Notes: generated by a model not told the origin, from the sequence alone. A stretch of 14,493 nucleotides of DNA from Alphaproteobacteria bacterium (GCA_029263555.1 JAJUFW010000019.1:1-14493); one strand, 5' to 3'. Shown: positions 1 to 8,046, numbered from the stretch's first letter. Numbers and translations are program-made.

Positions 1-1
1 C

Positions 2-820
2 ATGTATTTCGGATCGGGCAGCTTCCTTTTCCCGACCTGGCCGATTTTCGACAGGGCGCTTGCCATCAGCCTGTTCGCGGTGACCCTGGCCATGCTGATC
101 CTGCCGCGCCTGTTCGGGCTGATCCTGGTTCTGCGCAACCGCATGCAGGCGCTCGCCTGCGGCGGCGCCGGTCGGCTGTTCGCCGGCGTCGTCCTGGAGA
201 TCGTCTTCTCGACCCTGCTCGCGCCGGTGATGATGCTGTTCCAGTCGACCTTCGTCGCCCAGATCCTGCTGGGACGGAACGTGAGCTGGACCACGCAGCG
301 TCGCGACGAGGCGGAGATCGCCTGGAGCGAGGCGATCGCGCGCCATATCGGCCACACGCTGTTCGGCGTCTTCGTCGCCGCGCTTGTCTGGTATCTCTCG
401 CCGTCCCTCCTGTGGTGGCTCGCTCCGCTGATCGCCGGTCTGCTGCTGGCGATCCCGCTCTCCTACTTCTCCGCCAAGCGCTCGCTCGGCGTATGGGCGA
501 AGGAGCGGGGGTTGTTCCTGATCCCCGAAGAGGTCGTGCCGCCGCCCGTGCTCACCCGGGCGAACGAGATCCATGACCAGCTCGCGGCCGAAGCCCGTCC
601 GGGGGAAGACGGGCTGGACCGGGTGCTGCGCGACCCGGCGGCGAACGCCCTGCATCTGTCGCTCCTGTCCTCGATGCCCGAGCTGGGGCAGACCGACCCC
701 GAGATCCTGGCGGAGGCCAGGCGCCGGCTGGCCTCCGCCGAAAGCCTGGAGAAGCCGCACAAGATCGCGCTTCTCTACGATGCCGAGACCCTGTCCCGCA
801 GCCGGCCGCTGGTGGCCTGA
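2..820 (+). CDS. opgH: Glucans biosynthesis glucosyltransferase H, C-terminal part (5' end outside window)
   Basis: This is the last 272 residues of OpgH/MdoH, the inner-membrane glycosyltransferase that builds the beta-glucan backbone of osmoregulated periplasmic glucans from UDP-glucose. The visible part holds the C-terminal membrane region: hydrophobic stretches at about residues 18-44, 59-85 and 118-158. A cytoplasmic tail follows, with the family-typical run near the C-terminus containing DRVLRDPAANALHLSLL. The catalytic GT2 domain lies upstream of the window; full-length OpgH proteins exceed 700 residues, so well over half is missing. The Met at position 2 is internal, not a start, and the reading frame is already open at base 1. 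The gene ends with TGA at 818-820. The partner gene opgG would be expected upstream but cannot be seen. Identification rests on recognisable family sequence. Confidence 0.9.
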   Translation: MYFGSGSFLFPTWPIFDRALAISLFAVTLAMLILPRLFGLILVLRNRMQALACGGAGRLFAGVVLEIVFSTLLAPVMMLFQSTFVAQILLGRNVSWTTQRRDEAEIAWSEAIARHIGHTLFGVFVAALVWYLSPSLLWWLAPLIAGLLLAIPLSYFSAKRSLGVWAKERGLFLIPEEVVPPPVLTRANEIHDQLAAEARPGEDGLDRVLRDPAANALHLSLLSSMPELGQTDPEILAEARRRLASAESLEKPHKIALLYDAETLSRSRPLVA

Positions 821-840
821 GCCCCGCCCCGAAGGCCGTT

Positions 841-870
841 TTGCCCCGCCGACACGCTTTGTGCTTTAAT
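841..870 (+). promoter_or_regulatory. Candidate sigma-70-type promoter for dapB
   Basis: TTGCCC (841-846) and TTTAAT (865-870) are separated by 18 bp. The -10 box matches the TATAAT consensus at 5 of 6 positions and the -35 box at 4 of 6. The element lies in the 117-bp gap between opgH and dapB and would start transcription near 877, about 60 nt before the dapB ATG. It is called by eye from consensus only. Confidence 0.45.
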
Positions 871-874
871 CCCG

Positions 875-887
875 CCCCCGCCGGGGG
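875..887 (+). other. GC hairpin near the predicted dapB transcription start
   Basis: CCCCC (875-879), a 3-nt loop GCC, then GGGGG (883-887) form a short pure G/C stem. No T-run follows, so it does not look like an intrinsic terminator for opgH. If the promoter at 841-870 is used, it would form the extreme 5' end of the dapB transcript, where it could act as a stability structure. This is inference only. Confidence 0.3.
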
Positions 888-937
888 GACGAGGCAGGCC
901 CGGACGCCGGGGGGCGGCATCCAGAAGGAGCGAGGTC

Positions 938-1744
938 ATGAGAATCGGAGTGGTCGGTAGCGGGGGCCGCATGGGCAAGGCCGTCGTCCGTCAGGTCCTG
1001 GCGGCGGCCGCGGGCGGCGCCTGCGAACTGGTCGGGGCGGTCGCCCGGGAAGGCAGCGCCGCGATCGGCAAGGACGCGGGCCTGCTGGCCGGCGTGGAGC
1101 CGTGCGGCGTCCGGATCGGCGACGACCCGGTTCCGCTGTTCGCCGACGCCGACGCCGTCATCGATTTCACGACCCCCGGCAATACCGCCCATTTCTCGGC
1201 GCTCGCCGCCCAGGGCAAGGCCGTCTACGTGGTCGGCACGACCGGCCTGGAGGAGGCGGAGGAACGGGCGCTCAGCCTCGCCGCCCGGCACACGCCCGTG
1301 ATCCACGCCCCGAACATGAGCCTGGGCGTCAACCTTCTGATGCTGATGGTGGAGCGGGTCGCCCGCACGCTCGACGACAGCTTCGACATCGAGATCGTCG
1401 AGATGCACCACCGCCACAAGATCGATGCCCCGTCCGGCACGGCGCTCGGCCTTGGCCGCGCCGCAGCGGCGGGGCGCGGCATAGCCCTGGACGAGGCGGC
1501 GATCCGGTCGCGCGACGGCGTCACCGGCCCGCGGCCGCAGGGGGCGATCGGCTTCGCCACGCTGCGCGGCGGCGACGTCGTCGGCGAACACACGGTCGTC
1601 TTCGCGGCGGAAGGCGAACGAATCGAGCTGACCCACAAGGCGACGAACCGGGACATCTTCGCCCGCGGCGCCGTCCGCGCCGCCCTCTGGGGACACGGCA
1701 AGCCCCCGGGGCTCTACGACATGCGGGACGTGCTGGGGCTTTAG
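938..1744 (+). CDS. dapB: 4-hydroxy-tetrahydrodipicolinate reductase
   Basis: DapB reduces hydroxy-tetrahydrodipicolinate to tetrahydrodipicolinate with NAD(P)H in the cytoplasm, a step of diaminopimelate and lysine synthesis. At 268 residues it has the usual family length. The Rossmann nucleotide-binding loop GSGGRMG is at residues 7-13, followed by the DFTTPGNT segment near 76-83 and a VGTTGL motif. The family signature HHRHKIDAPSGTA is at 157-169; H157 and K161 correspond to the substrate and proton-donor residues of characterised enzymes. The ATG at 938 is preceded by AGGAG at 7-nt spacing. The TAG stop at 1742-1744 overlaps the TAA stop of the convergent ABC ATPase gene by three of its bases, leaving no room for a terminator between them. 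It is likely transcribed from its own promoter in the gap after opgH. Confidence 0.97.
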   Translation: MRIGVVGSGGRMGKAVVRQVLAAAAGGACELVGAVAREGSAAIGKDAGLLAGVEPCGVRIGDDPVPLFADADAVIDFTTPGNTAHFSALAAQGKAVYVVGTTGLEEAEERALSLAARHTPVIHAPNMSLGVNLLMLMVERVARTLDDSFDIEIVEMHHRHKIDAPSGTALGLGRAAAAGRGIALDEAAIRSRDGVTGPRPQGAIGFATLRGGDVVGEHTVVFAAEGERIELTHKATNRDIFARGAVRAALWGHGKPPGLYDMRDVLGL

Positions 1745-3402
1745 GAAACCGCGGAAAGGGCCTCCTGCCCGTGGCGGACCGACAGGCGGAAGCCGCCTTC
1801 CGGCAGGGGCTCCAGGGTCGGGATCGCGGACAGGAGCCGTCGCGTATAGGGATGCTGCGGTCGGTCGAAGACGTCGTCCCGGCTGCCCGCCTCGACGATC
1901 CGGCCGTCCTTCATGACCAGGACCCGGTCCGCCACCTGTTCGACCGCCGCCAGGTCGTGGGAGATGAACAGGCAGGCGAAGCCATAGCGTTCCTGCAGAT
2001 CCCCGAACAGCCGCAGAATCTGTTTCTGCACCGTCATGTCGAGGGCGGAGACCGGCTCGTCGGCGACGACGAAGGCCGGGCGGCGCACGATCGCCCGCGC
2101 GATCGCCACCCGCTGGCGCTGCCCGCCGGAAAGCTGATGCGGAAAACGGTCGGCATAGTCGGCGTCGAGCCCGACATCGCTCAGCACCCGGCGCACCCGT
2201 TCGGCCCGCTCCGCGGCCGAAAGGTCCGGGACGAGGCGCAGCGGTTCGGCGACGATGGCGCCGACCTGCATGCGCGGATCCAGGGACGAATAGGGATCCT
2301 GGAAGACGATCTGGCAGCCGTGCCGGTATTCCCGCGACCCGCCGCCGCCCATCACGCTCCTGCCGCGGAACAGGATCTCCCCGCCACTCGGCCGGATAAG
2401 GCCGATGATCGCGCGACCCAGCGTGGTCTTGCCGGAGCCGCTGCCGCCGACGACCGCGACCGTCTCGCCCGGCAGGACCGAAAGGCTGACGCCGTCGACC
2501 GCCCGCTTCGGCCGGCCCTTGCGGAACAGCCCCGCCCGGCCCGGATAGTCGACCGTCAGGTTCCGGACTTCGATCACCGCGCCCTCCGCCGTCGGCACCG
2601 CCCGCGCCCGCCCGCGCCGGGGCAGGGCCTCCAAGAGCTTGCGGGTATAATCGTGCCGCGGGGAGAGGAGGATCGCATCCGTCGCGCCCTGCTCGACGAT
2701 CCGGCCGCGATACATCACGACCACCCTGTCGGCGTAGCGGGCCACCATCGAGAGATCGTGGCTGATGAGGAGCACGGATGTCCCGTTCTCCCGCGTGAGC
2801 TCGACCATCAGCTCCAGGACGTCCCGCTGCACCAGGGCGTCGAGGGCCGTTGTCGGCTCGTCCGCGACCAAGAGGGCGGGCTTCAGCAGCATGACGGAGG
2901 CCAGCATGATGCGCTGGCGCATCCCGCCCGAGAATTCGTGCGGATAGGCGGCAAGACAGCGGTCGGGGTCGTCGATGCCGATGCGGCCCAGCATGGCGAC
3001 GATCCGTTCGCGCCGTTCGGCCGACCTCAGGGAAGTATGGAGCCTGAGTCCTTCGTCCAGCTGCCGGCCGATAGTGAGCGCCGGGTTGAGCGAGGTCATC
3101 GGCTCCTGGAAGACCATGCCGATCCGCGCGCCGCGCACCCGGCGCATGGCGCTGCCGGGCAACGTCCGCAGGTCCCGGCCCTCGAAGACGATCCGGCCCG
3201 CCGTAGCGACGACGGGCGGCGGCAGCAGGCCGAGCACCGCCCGCGCCACCATGGTCTTGCCGCTGCCGGATTCCCCGACCACGGCGACGATCTCGCCCGG
3301 CCGAACGGCAAAGGCGACATTCTCGGCGATCACCCGCCCCAGGCCAGCCTCCAGCCGGAGGTCCTCGATCGAAAGCAGGGCGTCGTCGGTGCCGGTCGTC
3401 AT
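1741..3402 (-). CDS. Dipeptide/oligopeptide ABC transporter ATPase with two fused nucleotide-binding domains (DppD-DppF type)
   Basis: This 553-residue protein energises the peptide-type importer encoded just upstream. It carries two complete ABC ATPase domains. The first has Walker A GESGSGKT at residues 43-50, signature SGGMRQR, Walker B ending VADEPTTALD, and switch region ISHD. The second has GGSGSGKTT, LSGGQRQRVAIARA, VADEPVSALD and again ISHD. After each domain comes the peptide-transporter-type C-terminal segment (SPRHDYTRKLLEALP; RPQHPYTRRLLSAIP), the motif shared by Dpp/Opp/Nik ATPases. Most relatives split these domains into two genes; here they are one polypeptide, a known variant. 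The ATG at 3402 overlaps the permease stop as ATGA, so translation is probably coupled. An in-frame extension to 3507 exists but lies inside the permease gene and resembles nothing. The substrate cannot be assigned from the ATPase. Confidence 0.93.
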   Translation of the reverse strand: MTTGTDDALLSIEDLRLEAGLGRVIAENVAFAVRPGEIVAVVGESGSGKTMVARAVLGLLPPPVVATAGRIVFEGRDLRTLPGSAMRRVRGARIGMVFQEPMTSLNPALTIGRQLDEGLRLHTSLRSAERRERIVAMLGRIGIDDPDRCLAAYPHEFSGGMRQRIMLASVMLLKPALLVADEPTTALDALVQRDVLELMVELTRENGTSVLLISHDLSMVARYADRVVVMYRGRIVEQGATDAILLSPRHDYTRKLLEALPRRGRARAVPTAEGAVIEVRNLTVDYPGRAGLFRKGRPKRAVDGVSLSVLPGETVAVVGGSGSGKTTLGRAIIGLIRPSGGEILFRGRSVMGGGGSREYRHGCQIVFQDPYSSLDPRMQVGAIVAEPLRLVPDLSAAERAERVRRVLSDVGLDADYADRFPHQLSGGQRQRVAIARAIVRRPAFVVADEPVSALDMTVQKQILRLFGDLQERYGFACLFISHDLAAVEQVADRVLVMKDGRIVEAGSRDDVFDRPQHPYTRRLLSAIPTLEPLPEGGFRLSVRHGQEALSAVS

Positions 3403-4232
3403 ATCCGTCGCATTCTGGGGTCCAGGCGATCGCGGACGGCGTCGCCCAGAAGATTGATGCCGAGCAGCGTGAGCGCGATGCAGAGGCCCGGATAGATGCC
3501 GAGCCACGGCGCCTGGGACATGTAGGGCCGGCTTGCCGCCAGCATGTTGCCCCAGGTCGGGGCCGGCGGGGGCACGCCGAGGCCGAGGAAGCTGAGGGCG
3601 CTTTCGGACAGGAGGACCCAGCCGAACATGCCCGTGGCCAGCACCGTGACCGGCGCGATGCAGTTCGGCAGGACGTGCCGGGCCATGGTGAAAAGCTCCC
3701 CGTTCCCCATCACCCTGGAAGCCTCGACGAACCCCGTCTCGCGCAGCGAGAACACGTTGGAGCGCACGACGCGGACGACCGAGGGCGTGTAGGCGAGCGC
3801 GAGCGCGAGGATGATCCCGTACTTGTTGGCGCCCAGCACGGCAAGCAGCCCGAGCGCCAGGAGGATGCCCGGGAAGGCCAGCAGCGCGTCGGTGATCGAA
3901 ACCACGATCCGGTCGGTCCAGCCCCTGAGATAGCCGGCCGCAAGGCCGATCAGCATCCCGGCGACGGTGGCGGCGGCAACGGTGAAGAGGCTGATCGAGA
4001 CGCTGGTCGACGCGCCGGCCAGCGCCCGGCTGAAGACGTCGCGCCCGAATTCGTCCGTACCGAGCCAGTGTTCGGGCCCCGGCGGCTGCAAGCGGGCCCG
4101 GAAGTCGATCGCCAGCGGATCATAGGGGGTCCACACCATCCCGAGCCCCGCTGCCAGCAGCAGGACGCCGATGAGAAGGCCGCCCAGAAGCGCGCCGGGG
4201 CTTGCCGGCAATCCGAACCATGTGCGGGTCAT
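3399..4232 (-). CDS. ABC transporter permease, DppC/OppC type
   Basis: This is the second integral-membrane subunit of a peptide-type importer, 277 residues. An N-terminal membrane helix (about 13-35) is followed by the DppC hallmark LGTDEFGRDVFSR, which precedes the core BPD_transp_1 fold. The EAA loop that docks onto the ATPase reads EASRVMGNGELFTMARHVLP, ending in a PNCIAPV segment. Five or six membrane segments are apparent. The start at 4232 (MTRTWFGL) was chosen because it overlaps the stop of the upstream permease as ATGA and places the first helix correctly. The frame stays open upstream to 4970, but that part is the other-frame shadow of the first permease. Its stop likewise forms an ATGA with the ATPase start. 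Confidence 0.94.
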   Translation of the reverse strand: MTRTWFGLPASPGALLGGLLIGVLLLAAGLGMVWTPYDPLAIDFRARLQPPGPEHWLGTDEFGRDVFSRALAGASTSVSISLFTVAAATVAGMLIGLAAGYLRGWTDRIVVSITDALLAFPGILLALGLLAVLGANKYGIILALALAYTPSVVRVVRSNVFSLRETGFVEASRVMGNGELFTMARHVLPNCIAPVTVLATGMFGWVLLSESALSFLGLGVPPPAPTWGNMLAASRPYMSQAPWLGIYPGLCIALTLLGINLLGDAVRDRLDPRMRRI

Positions 4233-5170
4233 GCCGTCACCCTTGGATCGAAGACGGGGTAGAGCAGGTCGACGACCAGGTTCACGACGATGTAGACGCC
4301 GGCGATGAACAGGAGACAGCCCTGGATCACTGGATAGTCGCGCGCGAAGATCGCGTCGACCAGAAGCCGGCCCAGGCCCGGGATCGTGAAGACCGTCTCG
4401 ACAACCGCGATGCCGCCCAGCAGGTTGCCGAGAATGAGCCCGATCAGGGTCCAGGTCGGGGCGAAGGCGTTCCAGAAGACGTGGCGGCCCATCACCGCCA
4501 GCTCGGACAGCCCCTTGGCGCGGGCATGGGTCACGTAGTCGAGGCGCAGCACCTCGAGCGTGCTGGCCCGGGCCATGCGCGCGATGACGCCGACCTCGAC
4601 CAGCACCAGCGTCGCCACCGGCAGCACGATATAGGCCAGCGCCGCGCCGAAATCCTGGCCGAACGGCACATAGCCGACGACGGGCAACCAGCCGAGCTTC
4701 ATCCCGAACAGGAGCAGAAGCAGAAGGCCGAGCCAGAAGCTGGGCACCGAAAGCAGCAGCGTCGCGCCGGCGACGACGGCGAGGTCGGTCAGGCTGTTCT
4801 GCCGCCAGGCGGCCAGCATGCCCGCGGGGACCGCCACCAGGCTGGCCAGAGCGACCGCGACGACGACGATGGTCGCGCTGACCAGGAACCGATCGAAGAT
4901 CAGCGGCAGGACCTCCTGTCCGGTGGTGATCGACCGCCCCAGATCGCCCGCAGCCAGATTGCCGAGCCACAGGGCGAACTGCACCGGCAGCGGCTGGTCG
5001 AGCCCGTGCGAGCGCCTGAAATCGGCCAGGCTGTGCGGGTCTGCCATGTCGCCCAGCATCAGCAGGGCCGGGTCCCCCGGAATCAGCCGGATCAACAGGA
5101 AGACGGAGACCGCCACGATGAGGAGGGTCGGCACCGCCAACGCGATCCGGGTCAGCGCGAACCTCAGCAT
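4229..5170 (-). CDS. ABC transporter permease, DppB/OppB type
   Basis: This is the first membrane subunit of the peptide-type importer, 313 residues. It opens with a membrane helix (FALTRIALAVPTLLIVAVSVFLLIRL) and the DppB-typical IPGDPA segment. The short periplasmic region containing GLDQPLPVQFALWL and GDLGRSI is characteristic of DppB/GsiC proteins. The EAA loop reads HARAKGLSELAVMGRHVFWNAF, and the C-terminus ends in the familiar DLLYPVFDPRV motif. The ATG at 5170 is preceded on the minus strand by a purine-rich AGGAGAGAGGAG ribosome-binding region. The gene lies 31 bp after the solute-binding protein gene and overlaps the next permease by 4 bp, so the two membrane subunits are probably translated in a coupled way. 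Confidence 0.95.
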   Translation of the reverse strand: MLRFALTRIALAVPTLLIVAVSVFLLIRLIPGDPALLMLGDMADPHSLADFRRSHGLDQPLPVQFALWLGNLAAGDLGRSITTGQEVLPLIFDRFLVSATIVVVAVALASLVAVPAGMLAAWRQNSLTDLAVVAGATLLLSVPSFWLGLLLLLLFGMKLGWLPVVGYVPFGQDFGAALAYIVLPVATLVLVEVGVIARMARASTLEVLRLDYVTHARAKGLSELAVMGRHVFWNAFAPTWTLIGLILGNLLGGIAVVETVFTIPGLGRLLVDAIFARDYPVIQGCLLFIAGVYIVVNLVVDLLYPVFDPRVTA

Positions 5171-5201
5171 GAACGGTCTCCTCTCTCCTGGCGGCTGTCC
5201 G

Positions 5202-6764
5202 CTAGCCGGCGATGCTCACGGTCCACAGCCGCGGCTTGCTTGCCGCCCAGGGGCGATAGCCCTCGATCCGCGAATTGAAGGCCGCGAGATCCGAGCCGTT
5301 GAACAGCATGATCATCGGGACCTGATCGATCAGCCGGCGGTGCAACTCGTCGAAGATCTTCTGCCGTTCGGCATCGTCGGTGACGACCATCGACCGGGCC
5401 AGGAGTTCCAGGGCTTCGGGATCCTCCCAGACCTTGCGCGGCTGTTCGTCCTTGTTGCCCATCATGGATTCGAAGCTGAGCGACGGGTCCAGGCGGGCCG
5501 AATAGGGGAACGCCATCATCTGGTAGTTGCCCGAACTGTACCGGTCGAGCTGGGTGCCCCATTCCAGCACCTCGAGCTCGACGTTGATCCCGACGGCCTG
5601 CATCATCGCCTGGGCGAAGACGGCTGTGTTGAAGCTGCTCTGGTAGCGGTTGTTCGTCAGCATCACAATCTTTTCGCCGGCGTAGCCCGCTTCCTGGAGC
5701 AGGGCCTGCGCCCGCGCCGGATCGTAGGTGAAGCCCTGCCGCTGGACGTCCGTGTAGTAGGCCGATGCCGTGGGCACGACCGAATTGTTGGGCACGGAGT
5801 TCCCGTCGGTCACGGCGTGGACGATCTGCGCCGTGTCGAGCGACGCGGCGATCGCCTGCCGCAGCTTCTGGTTGCCCATCAGCGGATCGCGGGTCTGGAA
5901 CAGGATGGCGTTCAGGCCCATGGTCTCAGCCGCGACGATCTCGATGTCCGGATTGTCCTTCAGCTCCTCCCGGTCCGCGGGCGAGATGTCGGGCACGAGG
6001 TCGATCGCACCGGAGACGAGCGCCGCCTTGGCGGCGGACGCGTCCGGGATGACGAGGAATTCGACAGTCTCCACCTTGGGCGACTTGCCGCCGGTGAAGC
6101 CGTCGGCATCACCCGGCAGCGAGGCATAATCGGCGAACCGCCGCAGCGTGATCGCCTCCCCGCGCCGCCAGTCGGCCAGCATGTACGGGCCGGTGCCGAC
6201 AGGTCCGATCCAGCTTCCGTCGGCCGCGACGGAGTCCTTGTGAAGAATTCCGGTCATGCCGCAGTCCGGCCGCGCCAGGGTGGAGAGGAAAAGGGCGTTG
6301 GGTGCATCGAGCCGGACAACGACTGTCTGCGGGTCGGGCGCTTCAATCGCCTCGACCTTGGCCCGGCCGCGGCCGTCGAACTCGGACAGGCAGCGCCATT
6401 CCGTCGCCGGATCCATGTAGCGGTTCCAGCTCCAAAGCACGTCGTCCGCGGTCATCGTCGCGCCGTTATGGAACTTCACGCCGGAACGCAGGTGGAAGGT
6501 GTAGGTCTTGCCGTCCGGCGAAATCTCCACCGATTCGGCGAGAAGGGGCCCGACGGAGCCGTTCTCGCGATAGGCGACCAGCCCTTCGACGACGTGCAGG
6601 ACCACCGCATCGGTATTGTCGTCGCGATTGGTGCCCGGCGTCGTGCTGCGGATGTCGGCATTCAGCGAGACCCGCACCGTATCGTCACCGGCCGCCTTCG
6701 CCGGGCCGCAGGCCGCGCCGGCCACAAGGGCCACCGCAAGGCCGAAGAAAACCGTTCTGCGCAT
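5202..6764 (-). CDS. ABC transporter substrate-binding protein, family 5 (peptide/nickel type), secreted
   Basis: This is the periplasmic receptor that delivers ligand to the downstream permeases, 520 residues, the usual length for SBP_bac_5. The N-terminus has two Arg, a hydrophobic core and a likely signal peptidase I site after AKA (about residue 24). C19 is present, but the preceding residues (G-A-A) do not make a lipobox, so a soluble periplasmic protein is favoured. Family hallmarks follow: VEGLVAY, the LAESVEISPDGKTYTFHLR segment, GVKFHNGATMTADDVLWSWNR, and a C-terminal half with DPARAQALLQEAGY. The ligand is unknown: family 5 receptors bind di- and oligopeptides, opines, sugars, nickel and glutathione. 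The start is preceded by a long GGAGGAGGAGG-type purine tract, suggesting high expression relative to the rest of the operon. The gap to the upstream hydrolase gene is 44 bp. Confidence 0.95.
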   Translation of the reverse strand: MRRTVFFGLAVALVAGAACGPAKAAGDDTVRVSLNADIRSTTPGTNRDDNTDAVVLHVVEGLVAYRENGSVGPLLAESVEISPDGKTYTFHLRSGVKFHNGATMTADDVLWSWNRYMDPATEWRCLSEFDGRGRAKVEAIEAPDPQTVVVRLDAPNALFLSTLARPDCGMTGILHKDSVAADGSWIGPVGTGPYMLADWRRGEAITLRRFADYASLPGDADGFTGGKSPKVETVEFLVIPDASAAKAALVSGAIDLVPDISPADREELKDNPDIEIVAAETMGLNAILFQTRDPLMGNQKLRQAIAASLDTAQIVHAVTDGNSVPNNSVVPTASAYYTDVQRQGFTYDPARAQALLQEAGYAGEKIVMLTNNRYQSSFNTAVFAQAMMQAVGINVELEVLEWGTQLDRYSSGNYQMMAFPYSARLDPSLSFESMMGNKDEQPRKVWEDPEALELLARSMVVTDDAERQKIFDELHRRLIDQVPMIMLFNGSDLAAFNSRIEGYRPWAASKPRLWTVSIAG

Positions 6765-6795
6765 GTTCCTCCTCCTCCCTCTTCTTGCCTCTCCC
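6765..6795 (-). promoter_or_regulatory. Extended purine-rich ribosome-binding region of the substrate-binding protein gene
   Basis: On the minus strand the bases just before the ATG at 6764 are almost entirely A and G and offer several overlapping Shine-Dalgarno matches (GGAG repeated three times). The tract lies between two genes of one operon. It would allow the receptor to be made in excess over the enzyme encoded before it, as is usual for periplasmic receptors. Confidence 0.5.
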
Positions 6796-6808
6796 GTTCA
6801 GGCCGCCT

Positions 6809-7939
6809 TTAGGGCATCGCCTCGAGGGTGACCGGCTCTTCCTCGAGCGAATACCGGGTGAAGACACGATTGATCGCCGGCAGGGGGGCAACCTCCATGA
6901 ACCCCGCCTCCGGTTCCATGACGATCATGGCGACCGTCGCGGAAAGATTCCCGTGCTCCGACGTCCGAGGCGGCCGGCAGACCGAATAGGGCGAGCCGAA
7001 ATCGTCGAACAACGCCGCCTTGAGGTCGTCCCGGGTCAGGCCGCTTCCGCATTTCGCCAGATGCTCGCGGACCCGCCAGTCCCGGTAGAAGCTTTCCGGC
7101 ACGCTCGGAATCCCGGTGTCCTTGACCTTCGAAAGCGCGACCGGGCTCAGCCAATGGTTCGCATGGACGATGAGCCCGTCCTCCGGATAGATCGGGAAGC
7201 TCTCGTCGGGGGCGCATTCGAAGTCGATCGCCCAGCCCGCGGCGTAGCTCACCATCATGTTGTTCGCACAGGCCTTCGGCGTGACGGCGACGGTCCGCAT
7301 GGCGAGCGCGAAGTGCTCCTGCTCCAGGACCTTGCGCCGGATGAGGGGCAGCGGCACGCCGCTCTGCCGGTAGTCCCGATCGCATTCCAGATAGTTCGCG
7401 GTAATGGCGATCCCGGCGGCGTTCAGGCCGCAGCGGGCGAGCGCGCCCGCCTCGGTGAACGTGAGGAAATCGGGCCCGTCCTCGCGCCGCACGCGGAGGA
7501 CGATCCCCGTCTCGGCGCATTCCGCGCGCCAGTCCCAGTTCTGGCCGTGGATCAGCCGTCCGTTGCGGCTGCGCGAGGGGAGGATGACCGCGCCCGTGCA
7601 GCCGTCGGGCTCCTCGTCCGCCGACGGGGCCTGGAGACGGGCCAGCGAAACGATCTCGGTGCGGGCGTTGACCAGCACGATCTCCTCGAGCCCGACCTCC
7701 GCCCCCTCGGCAATGCCGCGCATCTCCTCCACATACTCGGCCCCGAAGGCCTCGATCCTGGGCAGGAATTCGTGGACCAGCCGCTGCAGGTCGCCGCTCT
7801 CCAGGCCCAGCTTCCGGATCTGCCCGGTGTAGATGCCGATGCTGCGCCGGATCCGGTCGGCGACGGCCGCCCCGTATTGTCGCCCACGCTCCCGGGGCGT
7901 TCCGCTGACCGATACGAAGGGAAAGGGCTCAGGCGACAT
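6809..7939 (-). CDS. C45-family peptidase / acyl-coenzyme A:6-aminopenicillanic acid acyltransferase-like Cys N-terminal hydrolase
   Basis: This 376-residue cytoplasmic enzyme has no signal peptide and resembles the C45/AAT family. Members are made as precursors, cut themselves between Gly and Cys, and use the freed Cys as nucleophile to hydrolyse or transfer an acyl group on an amide. The sequence shows the family order: SGTPRERGRQYG near residues 12-23, an EEMRGIAEGA helix, VNARTEI at 90-96, the cleavage/nucleophile motif DGCTG with Cys114, then HGQNWDW at 131-137 and a GLNAAGIAITAN segment. ATG at 7939 is chosen because GAGG lies 6 nt upstream; an in-frame TTG at 7951 is the alternative. 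It is the first gene of the operon with the peptide-type importer, so the natural substrate is probably whatever the importer brings in: a peptide, an N-acyl amino acid or another amide. The exact reaction is unknown. Confidence 0.88.
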   Translation of the reverse strand: MSPEPFPFVSVSGTPRERGRQYGAAVADRIRRSIGIYTGQIRKLGLESGDLQRLVHEFLPRIEAFGAEYVEEMRGIAEGAEVGLEEIVLVNARTEIVSLARLQAPSADEEPDGCTGAVILPSRSRNGRLIHGQNWDWRAECAETGIVLRVRREDGPDFLTFTEAGALARCGLNAAGIAITANYLECDRDYRQSGVPLPLIRRKVLEQEHFALAMRTVAVTPKACANNMMVSYAAGWAIDFECAPDESFPIYPEDGLIVHANHWLSPVALSKVKDTGIPSVPESFYRDWRVREHLAKCGSGLTRDDLKAALFDDFGSPYSVCRPPRTSEHGNLSATVAMIVMEPEAGFMEVAPLPAINRVFTRYSLEEEPVTLEAMP

Positions 7940-7979
7940 CTGCAACCTCAACTGGCTGGGATTGGGAAAGGGTATGTGT

Positions 7980-7998
7980 CTTTTATATGAATGAAAAG
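7980..7998. repeat. Inverted repeat overlapping the candidate operon -10 box
   Basis: CTTTT (7980-7984) and AAAAG (7994-7998) form perfect 5-bp arms around a 9-bp spacer. The repeat overlaps the minus-strand TATAAA, so a protein bound here could block the hydrolase/transporter promoter. The arms are short and A/T-rich, so chance occurrence is possible. Confidence 0.3.
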
Positions 7999-8034
7999 CA
8001 CCTTATTGCGCCAGATCGGCATCCAGGTTCATTT

Positions 8035-8046
8035 TTTGTGCATAAA
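8035..8046. promoter_or_regulatory. Candidate GntR operator palindrome
   Basis: TTTGTGCATAAA is symmetric at 10 of 12 positions. It sits in the spacer between the GntR-type regulator gene and the operon it probably controls, the standard position for an autoregulatory operator. The short palindrome with a small centre resembles FadR/FCD-type sites in form, but no consensus for this regulator is known. Confidence 0.35.

Noticed and set aside
1102..3495. Plus-strand 797-codon open frame
   Set aside because: Arg/Pro-rich shadow of dapB (another frame) and of the ABC ATPase gene; no recognisable domain. Long false frames are expected in DNA this rich in G+C.
3403..3507. Extended N-terminus of the ABC ATPase
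   Set aside because: It lies within the permease gene and lacks ABC-domain similarity; ATG 3402 is coupled to the permease stop.
4233..4970. Upstream extension of the DppC-type permease frame
   Set aside because: It lies wholly inside the DppB-type permease gene in another frame; the ATGA overlap at 4229-4232 gives a natural start.
5202..6764. Receptor as a lipoprotein through C19
   Set aside because: The three residues before C19 are G-A-A, lacking the Leu/Val/Ile of a lipobox, and a good signal peptidase I site follows.
4818..7990. Long plus-strand open frames opposite the receptor and hydrolase genes (664 and 562 codons)
   Set aside because: Low-complexity shadows of well-supported minus-strand genes.
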